Assembly: GCA_045802605.1 (NCBI GenBank)
Contig: JBJMQS010000066.1
Span: 124,001-188,000, forward strand
Direction of reading: 5' to 3'
Source: JBJMQS01 sp045802605
GTDB lineage: Bacteria; Planctomycetota; Planctomycetia; Gemmatales; Gemmataceae
DNA length: 64,000 bases
Positions 8,971 through 19,586 of the stretch are shown here, piece after piece (position 1 is the first letter of the stretch; the number at the start of each line of letters is the position of its first letter). Made by a program: the position numbers and the translations under genes. A model generated the notes under the pieces. That model saw nothing but the letters and a program-made list of their open reading frames with translations, made no database searches and had not been told where the DNA came from.

Positions 8971-10005
8971 ATGTCAGAACTGCCTTTCGTCAGTGTGATC
9001 GTCGTCAACTTCAATGGACGGCGGCATCTCGCCAATTGTTTGACTTCGCTTGCCGAGCAAACCTATCCACGCCATCGCTATGAGGTCATCGTTGTCGACA
9101 ATGCGTCGAGCGATGGGTCCGTCGATTTTCTTCGTAGCGATTTCCCATGGGTTCGCTTGATCGAAGCGAGCGCGAATCTCGGATTCGCGGCGGGCAACAA
9201 TGCTGGGTTTGAAGTGGCGCGCGGCGAGTGGATTGCGCTTTTGAATAACGATGCGAGCGCGGAGCCGGAGTGGTTGGAAGCGGCGGTTGGGGCCGGCGAG
9301 GGTTCCACCCCCCACCCTAGCCCTCCCCCACAAGGGGGAAGGGGACCGGAGGGCGGGGGGAGGCGACTAAAGTTCTCGCGCAGAGGAAAAGAAATTGGTG
9401 GCATAGCAAGCCATATTGTGTTTCGGGATGCGCCGGAACGGGTCAACAGCACGGGATTGATCGTGCTGCGGGATGGGCGCGGAGCGGATCGGGATTTTGG
9501 GAAAACTGGCGTACTGCGCGAACGCGGTGATGTTTTTGGCGGCTGTGGCGCGGGCCTCGTATTGCGACGAACCATGCTCGATGAGCTGGGGCTCTTCGAT
9601 TCCAAACTGTTCATGTACTACGAGGACCTCGACCTCGCTTGGCGTGCCCAGCGGCGTGGCTGGCGATTTGTGTATGAGCCGCGTGCGAGGGTGCATCATG
9701 TCTTTGGCGCGTCGGCCGGCGTGGCGTCGCCATTGCAGACACGCTTCGTCGAGCGCAATCGCTGCTTGGTGAACCTCCGCCATGCCCCGTTGCCAGTCGC
9801 GATTGCGACAGCACTGGGTAGCTTCGCCCGCCTGGGGCGTTCTGTGTGGCGGCAACAACCGCTGAAACAACAATGGGCTTCGTTGAAGGCGATTGGCGGC
9901 ATCGCCACTTCCTTACTTCCTGTGGTATTGGCCCGTTGGCAATCGCGCAGCGACCTCCGGCAACTGGCCGAGAGCCGCATGCGAAAATGGTTGGGAAAGG
10001 TCTGA
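8971..10005 (+). CDS. family 2 glycosyltransferase with in-frame repeat insertion
   Basis: A 344-residue GT-A-fold glycosyltransferase beginning SVIVVNFNGRRHL. It has the nucleotide-sugar site VDNASSDGS and the metal-binding region LLNNDASAEP, and the acceptor-side motif YYEDLDLAWR is further on; it resembles rhamnosyltransferase-like GT2 enzymes. ATG 8971 matches the family start; an upstream in-frame extension overlaps the ATPase gene. Between the donor-binding half and the acceptor half, residues about 112-132 (TPHPSPPPQGGRGPEGGGRR) are low-complexity and encoded by a palindromic repeat, so this enzyme carries an extra loop. It is part of the surface-polysaccharide block. Confidence 0.9.
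   Translation: MSELPFVSVIVVNFNGRRHLANCLTSLAEQTYPRHRYEVIVVDNASSDGSVDFLRSDFPWVRLIEASANLGFAAGNNAGFEVARGEWIALLNNDASAEPEWLEAAVGAGEGSTPHPSPPPQGGRGPEGGGRRLKFSRRGKEIGGIASHIVFRDAPERVNSTGLIVLRDGRGADRDFGKTGVLRERGDVFGGCGAGLVLRRTMLDELGLFDSKLFMYYEDLDLAWRAQRRGWRFVYEPRARVHHVFGASAGVASPLQTRFVERNRCLVNLRHAPLPVAIATALGSFARLGRSVWRQQPLKQQWASLKAIGGIATSLLPVVLARWQSRSDLRQLAESRMRKWLGKV
9306..9362 (+). repeat. palindromic GC-rich repeat inserted in the GT2 gene
   Basis: The core CCCTCCCCCACAAGGGGGAA lies in a C-rich then G-rich tract with dyad symmetry. The same type of unit occurs outside genes at 34167-34281, where it is again C-rich / loop / G-rich. Here the insert keeps the glycosyltransferase frame open and encodes a proline/glycine-rich loop. 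Confidence 0.7.
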
Positions 10006-10008
10006 GTC

Positions 10009-11172
10009 GTGCGTGTTGTGTTCAACAGCCTAGCTACGCTCAAGCCCAAAACGGGTGTGGGCCACTATGCCGCGCGGCTCGCGGACGCGCTTTCACGGCA
10101 ACTACCGTCGGACGAGTTTTCGCTCTTTCCCGGACCAAAGCTCGCAGGGTGGGTCCGGTCCGTGCGAAATAGCGGCGCGACAAAGCGCGGAACTAGCGGT
10201 CGCGGCCTACGACCTTGGCTCAAAGACAAAGTAAAGTCGCTGGGGCTTCACGCCGTCGGTGCAGTCTTTCGTTTTCAATGTCACCCGGGCCGGTTCGATC
10301 TGTATCACGAGCCCAACTTTCTACCGCTGGAAAGTAGCTTGCCGACCGTCATCACGGTGCACGACCTCTCTGTGCTCTTGCATCCGGAATGGCATCCGGC
10401 CGATCGGGTTCGCCGCCACGAAGCCCAGTTTCGCTTGGCCGTCGAACGGGCCGCGCATGTCATCACGGTTTCGGAATCGGTTCGAAGCGAAGTGATCAAG
10501 GTCTTGGGATTGCCGGCGAGCCGTGTCACCCCGATCCACAATGGAGTAGGGGTCGAGTATTTCAATGTTCCGGCTCAATCGATCGCGGCTGTGCGGGAGA
10601 AACACGATCTACCGGACACATTTCTTCTCTATGTGGGAACCATCGAGCCACGAAAGAATTTGCTGACACTGTTGCGGGCTTATTGCAATTTGCCCGGCGA
10701 TGTTCGATCGCGTTGCCCGCTGATCTTGGCCGGCGGGTGGGGCTGGCACGCCGAGCCGATCGCCGAATATCTCTTTGGCACCGCCCTGGGCCGTGGCGTG
10801 CGGCATCTGGGCTATGTCGCTGACGACGATCTTCCGGGGTTGTACGCGGCGGCTCGGGCTTTGGTGTTTCCATCGCACTACGAGGGGTTTGGCCTGCCGC
10901 CTCTTGAGATGTTGGCCACGGGAGGGTTGGTCATTGCATCAACTGCGGCCGCGCACGTGGAAGTCTTGGGTAAGTGCGCGACTTTTGTTGCGCCGGAGGA
11001 TGTCATCGGCTGGCGAGATGCGATGAACCGAGTGGTCTGCGATGAAGACTGGCTGGCGTCACTCCCCCACGACGGTCCAAAACGTGCATCGACATTCACC
11101 TGGGAACGTAGTGCTCGCCAAACCATCGCCGTTTACGATCAAATCCAATCGACCAAGAAACTGGCCGCTTAG
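10009..11172 (+). CDS. family 4 glycosyltransferase
   Basis: A 387-residue GT-B-fold glycosyltransferase of the GT4 (mannosyltransferase-like) family. Evidence includes the glycine-rich N-terminus ending in TGVGHYAARL, the linker-region phrase LYVGTIEPRKNLLTLLRA, and the C-terminal E-x7-E type nucleotide-sugar motif in FPSHYEGFGLPPLEML. The GTG start sits 3 bp after the GT2 stop, so the two are coupled. It presumably adds a sugar during assembly of the glycan exported by the adjacent ABC system. It ends immediately against the convergent methyltransferase gene. Confidence 0.92.
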   Translation: MRVVFNSLATLKPKTGVGHYAARLADALSRQLPSDEFSLFPGPKLAGWVRSVRNSGATKRGTSGRGLRPWLKDKVKSLGLHAVGAVFRFQCHPGRFDLYHEPNFLPLESSLPTVITVHDLSVLLHPEWHPADRVRRHEAQFRLAVERAAHVITVSESVRSEVIKVLGLPASRVTPIHNGVGVEYFNVPAQSIAAVREKHDLPDTFLLYVGTIEPRKNLLTLLRAYCNLPGDVRSRCPLILAGGWGWHAEPIAEYLFGTALGRGVRHLGYVADDDLPGLYAAARALVFPSHYEGFGLPPLEMLATGGLVIASTAAAHVEVLGKCATFVAPEDVIGWRDAMNRVVCDEDWLASLPHDGPKRASTFTWERSARQTIAVYDQIQSTKKLAA

Positions 11173-11868
11173 TTAATTTCGCGTGAGCTCGACAATAATT
11201 CCACCCAGATGCAGCGCACGATGAAACGACGAGAACCAATGCTCGCGCTTCCAAGTGAAGTTGCACTCCTCGGCGGCGGTCCGCAATTCACCGCGCCGAT
11301 AGGTTCGGCAATGCCAAAGCCGGCTACACATCGCGCCGGTCCACGTCGCTTCGGTACACATCAGCAGGAATTTGCTGCCGGGTAGAAGCACCCGGTGGAA
11401 TTCGCGCAAGGCCGGCCGCGGATCGGGCAAGTGTTCCAGCACCCATCCACAAACGGCGGCATCAAAGGAGCCTGCTGCAAACGGTAGCGCAGTGACATCG
11501 GCGGCGGCAAAGCCGGCGCGGTCGGTTCCCAGCCGACGCCGCGCCCGCGCGACCATGTTGATCGAAAAATCAAACGCCGTGATACGGGTGTGCGGATTCT
11601 GCTTCCGGATCGTGAACGAGTAGCGACCATTGCCGCAGCCGGCGTCGAGAACAGACTGGCAGCTTCGCACATCGAACGCGCCGGGTCGAATGAGCCGGCC
11701 AGATAACGCTTCGTGACCTGTGAAAAACCCGCTGATCGTCGTGAACGCGCCGGCCACCCCGTCGTATTGGCTACGGACGAGCGAGCGATAATCCTCGGGC
11801 GATCGCTTGCGAATCTCATCGCTTTCGATCGCGGAGCGTAGCGGCGATTTGTCGGATGATTCGGCCAT
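11173..11868 (-). CDS. class I SAM-dependent methyltransferase
   Basis: A 231-residue Rossmann-fold methyltransferase. Motif I is SVLDAGCGNGRYS, motif II FDFSINMVARAR, and the post-motif region GWVLEHLPDPRPALREFHRVL is typical of the UbiE/COQ5-like group. The ATG at 11868 (MAESSDK) lies 4 bp after the stop of the BatA-like gene; a longer frame to 11922 would overlap that gene. It is the last gene of the NHL-VWA-MoxR-DUF58-BatA series, although the substrate cannot be predicted. Confidence 0.87.
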   Translation of the reverse strand: MAESSDKSPLRSAIESDEIRKRSPEDYRSLVRSQYDGVAGAFTTISGFFTGHEALSGRLIRPGAFDVRSCQSVLDAGCGNGRYSFTIRKQNPHTRITAFDFSINMVARARRRLGTDRAGFAAADVTALPFAAGSFDAAVCGWVLEHLPDPRPALREFHRVLLPGSKFLLMCTEATWTGAMCSRLWHCRTYRRGELRTAAEECNFTWKREHWFSSFHRALHLGGIIVELTRN

Positions 11869-11872
11869 GCTT

Positions 11873-14119
11873 TCACACAAAGACGCGCCGGTTGTAAACG
11901 TACCACTCCAAGAGCACCGCAACCAAGGTTGCCAACACGAGCCATTTCCACAGTTCTTTGGGCCGCTTGTCTTCGCTGCCCGCGCTGATCGTCACGGCAC
12001 CAAGTTGAATCGAATCGCGAGGCTGGATGTTGCTTTCCAGCGGATCGAGAAGATTGACCGCGAAGCGCCGGCCGCCACCATTCCACGTCGCTGAATAGAC
12101 TCCGGACAAATCCGTTTGCGCGAACGGAAAATCGGCGCGACTCTGACGGTCCATGGTGATCGCACCGCCGGTCGGCGGAGCCACACGAACTTTGTCCACG
12201 CCGGGCCCTGGCCGCAGAACTTTTACTTGGCCGGGCTGCACATTTTCTTCCGCCGCCGCGTCGCGGATGTTTCCCAGCGTGTACACGACGTTCCGCCAAA
12301 AGAGCGGGAAGCTCGGCAGCATGGGCCAGTTGGTATTCCAATCGCCTTGGTCGTTCAAGATTGAAAACGTAAGCACGGCATCCGTGTTCGGACCGCGATT
12401 GAGCGTGAACAAAAGCAACAAATCGCGGTCGCCCTCCATCAGCTTGGGGGTTCGGGGCGGAAGGCCGCCGATTCGCAATGCCTCGAATAGGCCGACCTCT
12501 TGCAATCCGGTGAGGTACTTCAACAAACCGTGCTGGTTCGTCCAGCCTTTGATGGCCGGCTGATCGATCTTCTCAACCGTCTTTCCCTGAGGTTGCGGCT
12601 GACCAGCGGGCTTCCACGGCGGCGGCGGATAGCCGATAAACAGCGTGTTCGCCTGCGGCATCTCTTCCTCACGCGCGGGGCCGCAACAGTCGAAGATGAT
12701 TAGATCGTATTGGCCCTCTTGGGCGGGATTGAGATATTTGTTGCGGTCACCGAGTTCTTCCTTGGTCAATCGGGACGAATCGACGACCGCCTTCGTGGCC
12801 GGGTCATTGAAGAAGGCATCGATGACGCTGTTCGGCGGACCGATGATCAGCACACGCGCTTTGCGGATCACGCCGACCACGAGAAACGCCTCGTCGTCGG
12901 CCGGAAAAGCATCCGCGTGGTTAATCAGTCGGCCACGCACCACAATTTCCTGTCGATCATCGAGGTCGGGCACCTCAAATGTCAGTGTCGCTTCGCCCGG
13001 TTCGTCTTTGACGATCACTGAAGGTGCGTCTTTGGATTCGGGACTCATCGCAATCACGCGCTTGCCCAGCTCAACGACACGGTCGTAGGCCTTTTCTAAC
13101 TTTCCATCAATGAACACGTTAACTTCCATTTTCACGCGGGCCGGTTTGTTGCGGAAATTGTTGAGCCGGGCATAAATCAACAGGCGTGACGGATCGTATT
13201 CATCGCGTGAAGCGTTGAAAGCGACAATGCCAACGTTATCGACTTCAGGCCCAGGCTGGCCGATGACGTGAAATTGGATCTGCAGGTTGCCAACTGCGAA
13301 ATCAGTGGCGTCGGCGAATCGGCCGTCGGAAAAGAGATGCACCGCGGTCTTCACGCCCTCGTTCTGTACCGAGGTGCGGGTTGCGCCCTCAGGCCGAACG
13401 GCGACATCTTCGGTTGATCGCGTGGGGTTCGCGAGGCTCTCTGCCAGTGCCAAAGCTTCTTCCAAACGCGTCGGCCGGCTTGTCGGTGTAATGCTGTGAA
13501 CCGCCTGCTTGAGCATTTGCTTGTTGGAAGTAAATGACTGTCGAATCTCAGCCGACGAGTTGAACACGATCACCATGCCAGCGTCCGAATCGCCGGAGTC
13601 ATCGATCGCTTTGAGCGCGGCATCCTTGGCCATTTCCAGCCGATTGGGCTTCACATCCGTGGCGCTCATGCTCGCCGAATTGTCCACCAGAATGACATAG
13701 CGCAGCCCTTCCCCGGCCGGCGCGAAGAACTTCGGCGCGAGCACCGCATAGATGAGACCCAACACCGCCAACAATTGCAACAGCAGCAAGATGTTGCGGC
13801 GTAACCACTGGAATAACGTGTTGACGTGCAAATCCTCGATGCTCTTCTTCCACAAGAATGTGCTCGGCACCGAGATCGGCTTGCGCCGCAGCTTCAAGAA
13901 ATAGAGCAGTATCAACCAGATCGGCAGTGTGAGTAGAATCCACGCGGCCCAGAGGGGCAGCGAGACATTGAAGCTCAGCCGGTATTTTTCTTCGAGCCAC
14001 TTGTTGACATCGGTTTCCATCCCCGCCACATGCAGCCCGAATAGCCCAAGGCCAGGGATGGCCAACACCACGAGGGCCACGACGGCGAGGGGGAACCAGG
14101 CTCGCGAAAGCCAATTCAT
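11873..14119 (-). CDS. BatA-like VWA-domain membrane protein
   Basis: A 748-residue protein of the aerotolerance/BatA type. Two N-terminal transmembrane helices are followed by the BatA signature (around VPSTFLWKKSIEDL), a third helix, and a von Willebrand A domain with MIDAS-like motif VDNSASMSA. A long extracytoplasmic region and a C-terminal helix (LWKWLVLATLVAVLLEWYVY) complete it. It overlaps the upstream DUF58 gene by 4 bp. Together with MoxR, DUF58 and the large VWA protein it forms a classical MoxR-VWA module, thought to act in metal- or chaperone-dependent assembly at the envelope; the target is unknown. Confidence 0.9.
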   Translation of the reverse strand: MNWLSRAWFPLAVVALVVLAIPGLGLFGLHVAGMETDVNKWLEEKYRLSFNVSLPLWAAWILLTLPIWLILLYFLKLRRKPISVPSTFLWKKSIEDLHVNTLFQWLRRNILLLLQLLAVLGLIYAVLAPKFFAPAGEGLRYVILVDNSASMSATDVKPNRLEMAKDAALKAIDDSGDSDAGMVIVFNSSAEIRQSFTSNKQMLKQAVHSITPTSRPTRLEEALALAESLANPTRSTEDVAVRPEGATRTSVQNEGVKTAVHLFSDGRFADATDFAVGNLQIQFHVIGQPGPEVDNVGIVAFNASRDEYDPSRLLIYARLNNFRNKPARVKMEVNVFIDGKLEKAYDRVVELGKRVIAMSPESKDAPSVIVKDEPGEATLTFEVPDLDDRQEIVVRGRLINHADAFPADDEAFLVVGVIRKARVLIIGPPNSVIDAFFNDPATKAVVDSSRLTKEELGDRNKYLNPAQEGQYDLIIFDCCGPAREEEMPQANTLFIGYPPPPWKPAGQPQPQGKTVEKIDQPAIKGWTNQHGLLKYLTGLQEVGLFEALRIGGLPPRTPKLMEGDRDLLLLFTLNRGPNTDAVLTFSILNDQGDWNTNWPMLPSFPLFWRNVVYTLGNIRDAAAEENVQPGQVKVLRPGPGVDKVRVAPPTGGAITMDRQSRADFPFAQTDLSGVYSATWNGGGRRFAVNLLDPLESNIQPRDSIQLGAVTISAGSEDKRPKELWKWLVLATLVAVLLEWYVYNRRVFV

Positions 14120-15003
14120 CGCACCAGGCCCTTACGCCGTAGGTAATTCAGGACCAGTCCTTCAAATGGCGTATCGCTCGGCGCGAACATGCAGGTCATG
14201 CCGCGCCGGGTGCAGAAGTCATGCAGGCCGCCTCGGAAGGCGTCGAGATTTTTGCGGTAGCGATCCAAGAGTGGCTTGCTCACCGTGATTTCCGCGTGGT
14301 CGCCATCCTCGACATCGACCAATTTCAAATCTCCCACGACCTCGGGATTGACTTCTTCGGGAGCAAGAATGTGGATCACGTAAACGTCGTATTGCCGCGC
14401 GACCAAGTATCGCAGCGCCTGCTCGAATCCACCCTTGTCCATGAAATCCGAAAGGATAATGACGATGCCCTTCCCTGAGGATCGCAGCGTGAACGACTTC
14501 ATCGCCTTGGCCAAGTCGCCAGTGCCAGCGGCGGTCACCTGGTCGAGAAATGCCAAAAGTCGCCAAAGGCTCCGGCGACCGCGGGCGGCCGGCATGGTCT
14601 GCACTGGGCCGTCGCTGAACGATTCGACCACCACGCGGTCGAGATTGGTGAGCCCGATGAAGCCGAGGGCGGCCGCCATCTGCTTGGCGAAGTGCAGTTT
14701 GGACGGCGTGCCGAAGTCCATCGACATGCTGCAATCCAAAAGAAAATAAACGTGCAAATCTTCCTCTTCGACGAAGAGGCGAATGAACAATTTGTCGAGC
14801 CGGGCCAACAGGTTCCAGTCGAGGAAGCGCAGATCATCTCCGATGGCGTAGGGCCGATAGTCCGCGAACTCGACCGATTGGCCCTTGCGCTTGCTGCGGC
14901 GATCACCCTTCATCCGGCCTGTAAAGATTTTCCGCGACACCAACTCGAGTTGCTCGAGGCGATGGAGGAACTGCGGCGACAGCAATGAAGTGGTGGTTGG
15001 CAT
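14116..15003 (-). CDS. DUF58 domain protein
   Basis: A 295-residue DUF58 protein. It carries the family block FADYRPYAIGDDLRFLDWNL and a degenerate VWA-like fold with DCSMSMDFG. DUF58 proteins usually accompany a MoxR ATPase and VWA proteins, as here. ATG at 15003 is used; a TTG at 15018 would overlap the moxR stop and is a possible alternative. The 3' end overlaps the BatA-like gene by 4 bp, indicating tight translational coupling. Confidence 0.93.
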   Translation of the reverse strand: MPTTTSLLSPQFLHRLEQLELVSRKIFTGRMKGDRRSKRKGQSVEFADYRPYAIGDDLRFLDWNLLARLDKLFIRLFVEEEDLHVYFLLDCSMSMDFGTPSKLHFAKQMAAALGFIGLTNLDRVVVESFSDGPVQTMPAARGRRSLWRLLAFLDQVTAAGTGDLAKAMKSFTLRSSGKGIVIILSDFMDKGGFEQALRYLVARQYDVYVIHILAPEEVNPEVVGDLKLVDVEDGDHAEITVSKPLLDRYRKNLDAFRGGLHDFCTRRGMTCMFAPSDTPFEGLVLNYLRRKGLVR

Positions 15004-15014
15004 TTTTGATCCGA

Positions 15015-16013
<999 letters not shown>

Positions 16014-16037
16014 GGATGCACCTTGGAACAATTGGCG

Positions 16038-19000
16038 TTAGGTTACGGGATCGCCCGACTCTGAGTCTGACGTCTGTCGCTCTTCGAGAGCTCGCTTCTT
16101 TGCTTTCATCAAGCGCGTGAAGGCATCCTCGCCTTCGGTCGCGGCCGGTGTCGGCGGCGCTTTTGGTTCGGGTCGCGCGATCGTCGGCTCCGGTCGCGGA
16201 GGCGTGAACACCTGCGTCGGCTCGAATCGTTTGACGATCTTTTCACGCTGCATTGTGGTCGCGACTTCCGTCTTGCGGTTTTGCAACCGCTCGAGGAATG
16301 CGTCGGCCTTCCTCTCAACAGCGCGGCCACGCAATCGGTCCCACGTTCGCCGCGCGGTGGCGCTCACTTCGCCCGGCTCGATCGCGATGCGGCGGGCGGC
16401 GACATCGGCCAGGAACGTGCAGCCCGCAAATAGCAAAAGCCAGAACCAGGCCGGCTGCGAGGCGTTGGCCATCGCCACCGTTTTGCGGAATGGCTCACCG
16501 GCCTTCGCTGCCGTGGCGAGCTCGCGATCGCCTTCGTCGAATACCTTGCCACCGGTGATGTCGGCTAGGCGTTTGAGCAAGCCGGTATTGCTTTCGAGGT
16601 CGGCGAACTCCGGCGAATATGGCACCGTCACCCCGGTGCGAATGCTATCGCTTTCTTCGACCACTTGCGGTTGGCCATCTTTCATCACTGTGTTGGAGCG
16701 AACAGCCTGGGCGTTAATGAAGTAGGAGCCCGCTTCATCCGCCTTGAATTCCGCCTCATATTGGCCGCCGGAGTGTTGCGTGAATTTCAGTTCCAGCGGC
16801 TTCGATTCGCCGTTTGTGCCGGGCGTTGTCACAGCGCCCTTCACGCGCAGGTCCGTTAGCGGCCGATTGCGGTCATCGCGGGCATCGACCACCACGCGCA
16901 CGATGCCATCGCGATATTCCGTGCTCACGGAGAGCTTGCCGCTCTCCACGCCACGCAGCGACCAACCGATCAACTGTTCCCAGAACTTGCGGTAGAGATC
17001 CGAATTGACCCAATCCTGATCCCACGTCGACCGGCCGGGGCGCGATCGTGCGTCTGAGGTGTACGCCACCGCTTTGCCGAGGCCGTATTGCCAGTGCGCG
17101 AGCACGGGAAAGCGCTGGTCAATGACACTCGGGCCTTCGATGTCCATTTCGACGAGCGGCGACGACTTCAGCGTGGATCGCACAAAACCATAGAGGTTCG
17201 GCAAGTCTTCGGGCAGCTTGTCGGCCGGTCCGCTCGGGATGCGAAGCTGCGGCTTGAATCGTTGCTCGACAATGAATGACTGGCTGATCGTCCGAGTTTC
17301 CTGAATGTAAATCGCAGGAATCGCCTTCGGCGGAGGATTGCTGTAAAACCGGCCGCCCGTCTGCGTGGCCATGCTGCTCATGCGCTGCGTCTCCGGGCTG
17401 CCGTGGGTGGCAACGCCGACAGTCGTGCAAGTCACCCCCGTCTTTCGCATCTGGCCCAAGAGATTGAAATTTGTTAACGACGGATCGCCGTCGGATATCA
17501 CGATGATGTGTTTCGTGGCGAGCTTGTGCGCCGCGTTCGTCAGTTGACTATAGGCTAACTGCAACGCCGGATCGAAATCCGGCATGTCGCCGGGCACCAT
17601 GCGATCGACTTGCTGATAAAGGGCGTTGCGCCGGCCGCCGATCGTCTGAAACGGAATGTGCCAGCGGTGTTGGCCGTCGTAATAGATCAAGCCGACCATA
17701 TCCACCGGCGAGAGTTTCTGGATGGCAACTTTGGCGATCTGTTTTTGCAATGCGTTGCCATCGGCCGCTTCCGAAGCGTGCATGATGAGCACCAAGCCGC
17801 CCTTGCCCTGAATCTTGACCGATTGAATATCGCAATGGACCGGGAGAGCTTTTTCCACCGGCGTGCCCTGATAGCCACCCGCGCCGAATGAATCCGGCCC
17901 GCCAATCATGACCAATCCGCAGCCCTGGTCGTAGGTGTTGCTGCGGATCATCTCCATTTGGTCGTTGGTGAAATCCTCGGCCGGCACGTTCGCCAGGACA
18001 ACACAATCGTAATTCGAGAGGAACACACCGAGGTCGTCGCGGTTTGTTGGGAGTTCACCGGACGTGATCGTGGAAATATGAAACTTGGTTTCGCCACCGC
18101 CGCGGAGCTTCTCAATCAGATGGCTGTGATCCGGCGTGCTCTTGTTCGCGCTACCGGCCGACTCGATAAAGAGGACGCGGCGGCGACCCAGGGCGAGCAC
18201 ATGCGTGCTGGCACTGTTGTTTTGCACGCGGTCACCAGCCAGCCCCGCCTGAACTTTTCCGCCGGCCGTCACCGATCGCGGGGTGAAGATCGCCTGATAC
18301 GTGTACGACCGCTGCACGCCGGCAAGGCTCTGCCGAAATGAGAACGCATTGAGACCGGGGCGCAATTGCACCTGCGCCGGCGGGCCGCGTTCGACGACGC
18401 CGGGGCCGACGTCGATCTCGACCGGCGCGGATTCACCTTCGCTGAGTTGTCGCAGCGCGAGCTCGCCGGTGACGATATTTGGGTTGTAGCTTCGGAGCAG
18501 CACGCGAATCGGGAGTCGGCCACCCTGCTCCGTCACCGGCGGCGCTTCCACCCGCTGCACCAGTACTTCGTTTTCATTGCGATAGCCGGCCGCCAACGGC
18601 ACGACGTCAATTTGCACGCCGTTGGCCGCCGCGATGCGGGCCTGCTCCTCGGCATTGCCGAGGTTTTCGTTGCCGTCGGAAAGCAGGATAACGCGCCGCC
18701 CGCCGCCTTCGGGGAACGAGGCCAGCGCCAACTTGATCGCGGCAGCAATGTCCGTGTAGTTCTCGTCAATCGAGCCAATGAGGTCTTCGCTGAAGTTGAG
18801 TTGCGGGACCTCGCCCGGAGGTAAGACGAGGCGGGGCCGTTTGCCAAAGACAATGACACCGGCTTGATCGCGCTCGTGACCTGGCCCGCGATAGACGACA
18901 GCGTCATTCACGAATTGCTTGACTCGACGCCAGCGCTTGTCACGCTTGTTCAGCGGTTCAATTTCGGCAACTGCCGGATCGAGCTCTTGCGGGATCGAAA

Positions 19001-19586
19001 GCGAACGGTCTACTAGAAACAACACCGTCGTTGTGTCGCCGGCTTTCTTGATCCGCATTTCGGCCAAGGCCAAGACTAGCATCGCGACCACAAGCGATCG
19101 CAGCCCGATGACGAACCAGCGACGAATCGGCCCCAATCCGGCGAGGCTCCGATAGCTCACCGCAACGATGAATGGCAACGTCAACAAACCGAGCAGCCAC
19201 CAGGGCTGAACAATCTCAAGGCTGCCAACCATCCGCGTTCCGTCGCGCAACAACTCCGTCGTCGGCGGCAATATCAATGCACCAAGTCCCAGGATCAACG
19301 CAGACGCCACAACACCGGCCGTCAGAGCATGCCAGCGCGTCGTGACCAAAAGCAGCGCTAACAAAACAGCGAGCATTCCCGCCCCTGAAACGAAAACGTA
19401 AAAGCCAATGTCGGGCCCGAAGATAAAAGGACCAAGGCCGGCCGACGCAATTGCTATTGCGAAGGCGCGGTGGAGAGGATGGCGGCGCCACAACGCGAGC
19501 AAGACCAGCCCGGCGACCAACAAGGTCGCGGCGAGCCAGCGGTCAGCCAGATATTCCATCACGCGCGGCAACTGAAGGCCTCTCAC
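16038..19586 (-). CDS. large VWA / glutamine-amidotransferase-like membrane protein
   Basis: A 1182-residue membrane protein. Several N-terminal helices are followed by a VWA domain with MIDAS-like DRSLS and the phrase LLSDGNENLGNAEEQA. Next come a class I glutamine amidotransferase-like fold (LVMIGGPDSFGAGGY), a second VWA-like stretch (HIIVISDGDPSLTNF), beta-rich modules, and a C-terminal helix plus a charged tail rich in P and E. This order is typical of planctomycete MoxR-linked VWA proteins. GTG at 19586 overlaps the preceding stop by 4 bp; ATG at 19559 is an alternative. It is likely anchored in the cytoplasmic membrane with its domains outside. Confidence 0.9.
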   Translation of the reverse strand: MRGLQLPRVMEYLADRWLAATLLVAGLVLLALWRRHPLHRAFAIAIASAGLGPFIFGPDIGFYVFVSGAGMLAVLLALLLVTTRWHALTAGVVASALILGLGALILPPTTELLRDGTRMVGSLEIVQPWWLLGLLTLPFIVAVSYRSLAGLGPIRRWFVIGLRSLVVAMLVLALAEMRIKKAGDTTTVLFLVDRSLSIPQELDPAVAEIEPLNKRDKRWRRVKQFVNDAVVYRGPGHERDQAGVIVFGKRPRLVLPPGEVPQLNFSEDLIGSIDENYTDIAAAIKLALASFPEGGGRRVILLSDGNENLGNAEEQARIAAANGVQIDVVPLAAGYRNENEVLVQRVEAPPVTEQGGRLPIRVLLRSYNPNIVTGELALRQLSEGESAPVEIDVGPGVVERGPPAQVQLRPGLNAFSFRQSLAGVQRSYTYQAIFTPRSVTAGGKVQAGLAGDRVQNNSASTHVLALGRRRVLFIESAGSANKSTPDHSHLIEKLRGGGETKFHISTITSGELPTNRDDLGVFLSNYDCVVLANVPAEDFTNDQMEMIRSNTYDQGCGLVMIGGPDSFGAGGYQGTPVEKALPVHCDIQSVKIQGKGGLVLIMHASEAADGNALQKQIAKVAIQKLSPVDMVGLIYYDGQHRWHIPFQTIGGRRNALYQQVDRMVPGDMPDFDPALQLAYSQLTNAAHKLATKHIIVISDGDPSLTNFNLLGQMRKTGVTCTTVGVATHGSPETQRMSSMATQTGGRFYSNPPPKAIPAIYIQETRTISQSFIVEQRFKPQLRIPSGPADKLPEDLPNLYGFVRSTLKSSPLVEMDIEGPSVIDQRFPVLAHWQYGLGKAVAYTSDARSRPGRSTWDQDWVNSDLYRKFWEQLIGWSLRGVESGKLSVSTEYRDGIVRVVVDARDDRNRPLTDLRVKGAVTTPGTNGESKPLELKFTQHSGGQYEAEFKADEAGSYFINAQAVRSNTVMKDGQPQVVEESDSIRTGVTVPYSPEFADLESNTGLLKRLADITGGKVFDEGDRELATAAKAGEPFRKTVAMANASQPAWFWLLLFAGCTFLADVAARRIAIEPGEVSATARRTWDRLRGRAVERKADAFLERLQNRKTEVATTMQREKIVKRFEPTQVFTPPRPEPTIARPEPKAPPTPAATEGEDAFTRLMKAKKRALEERQTSDSESGDPVT

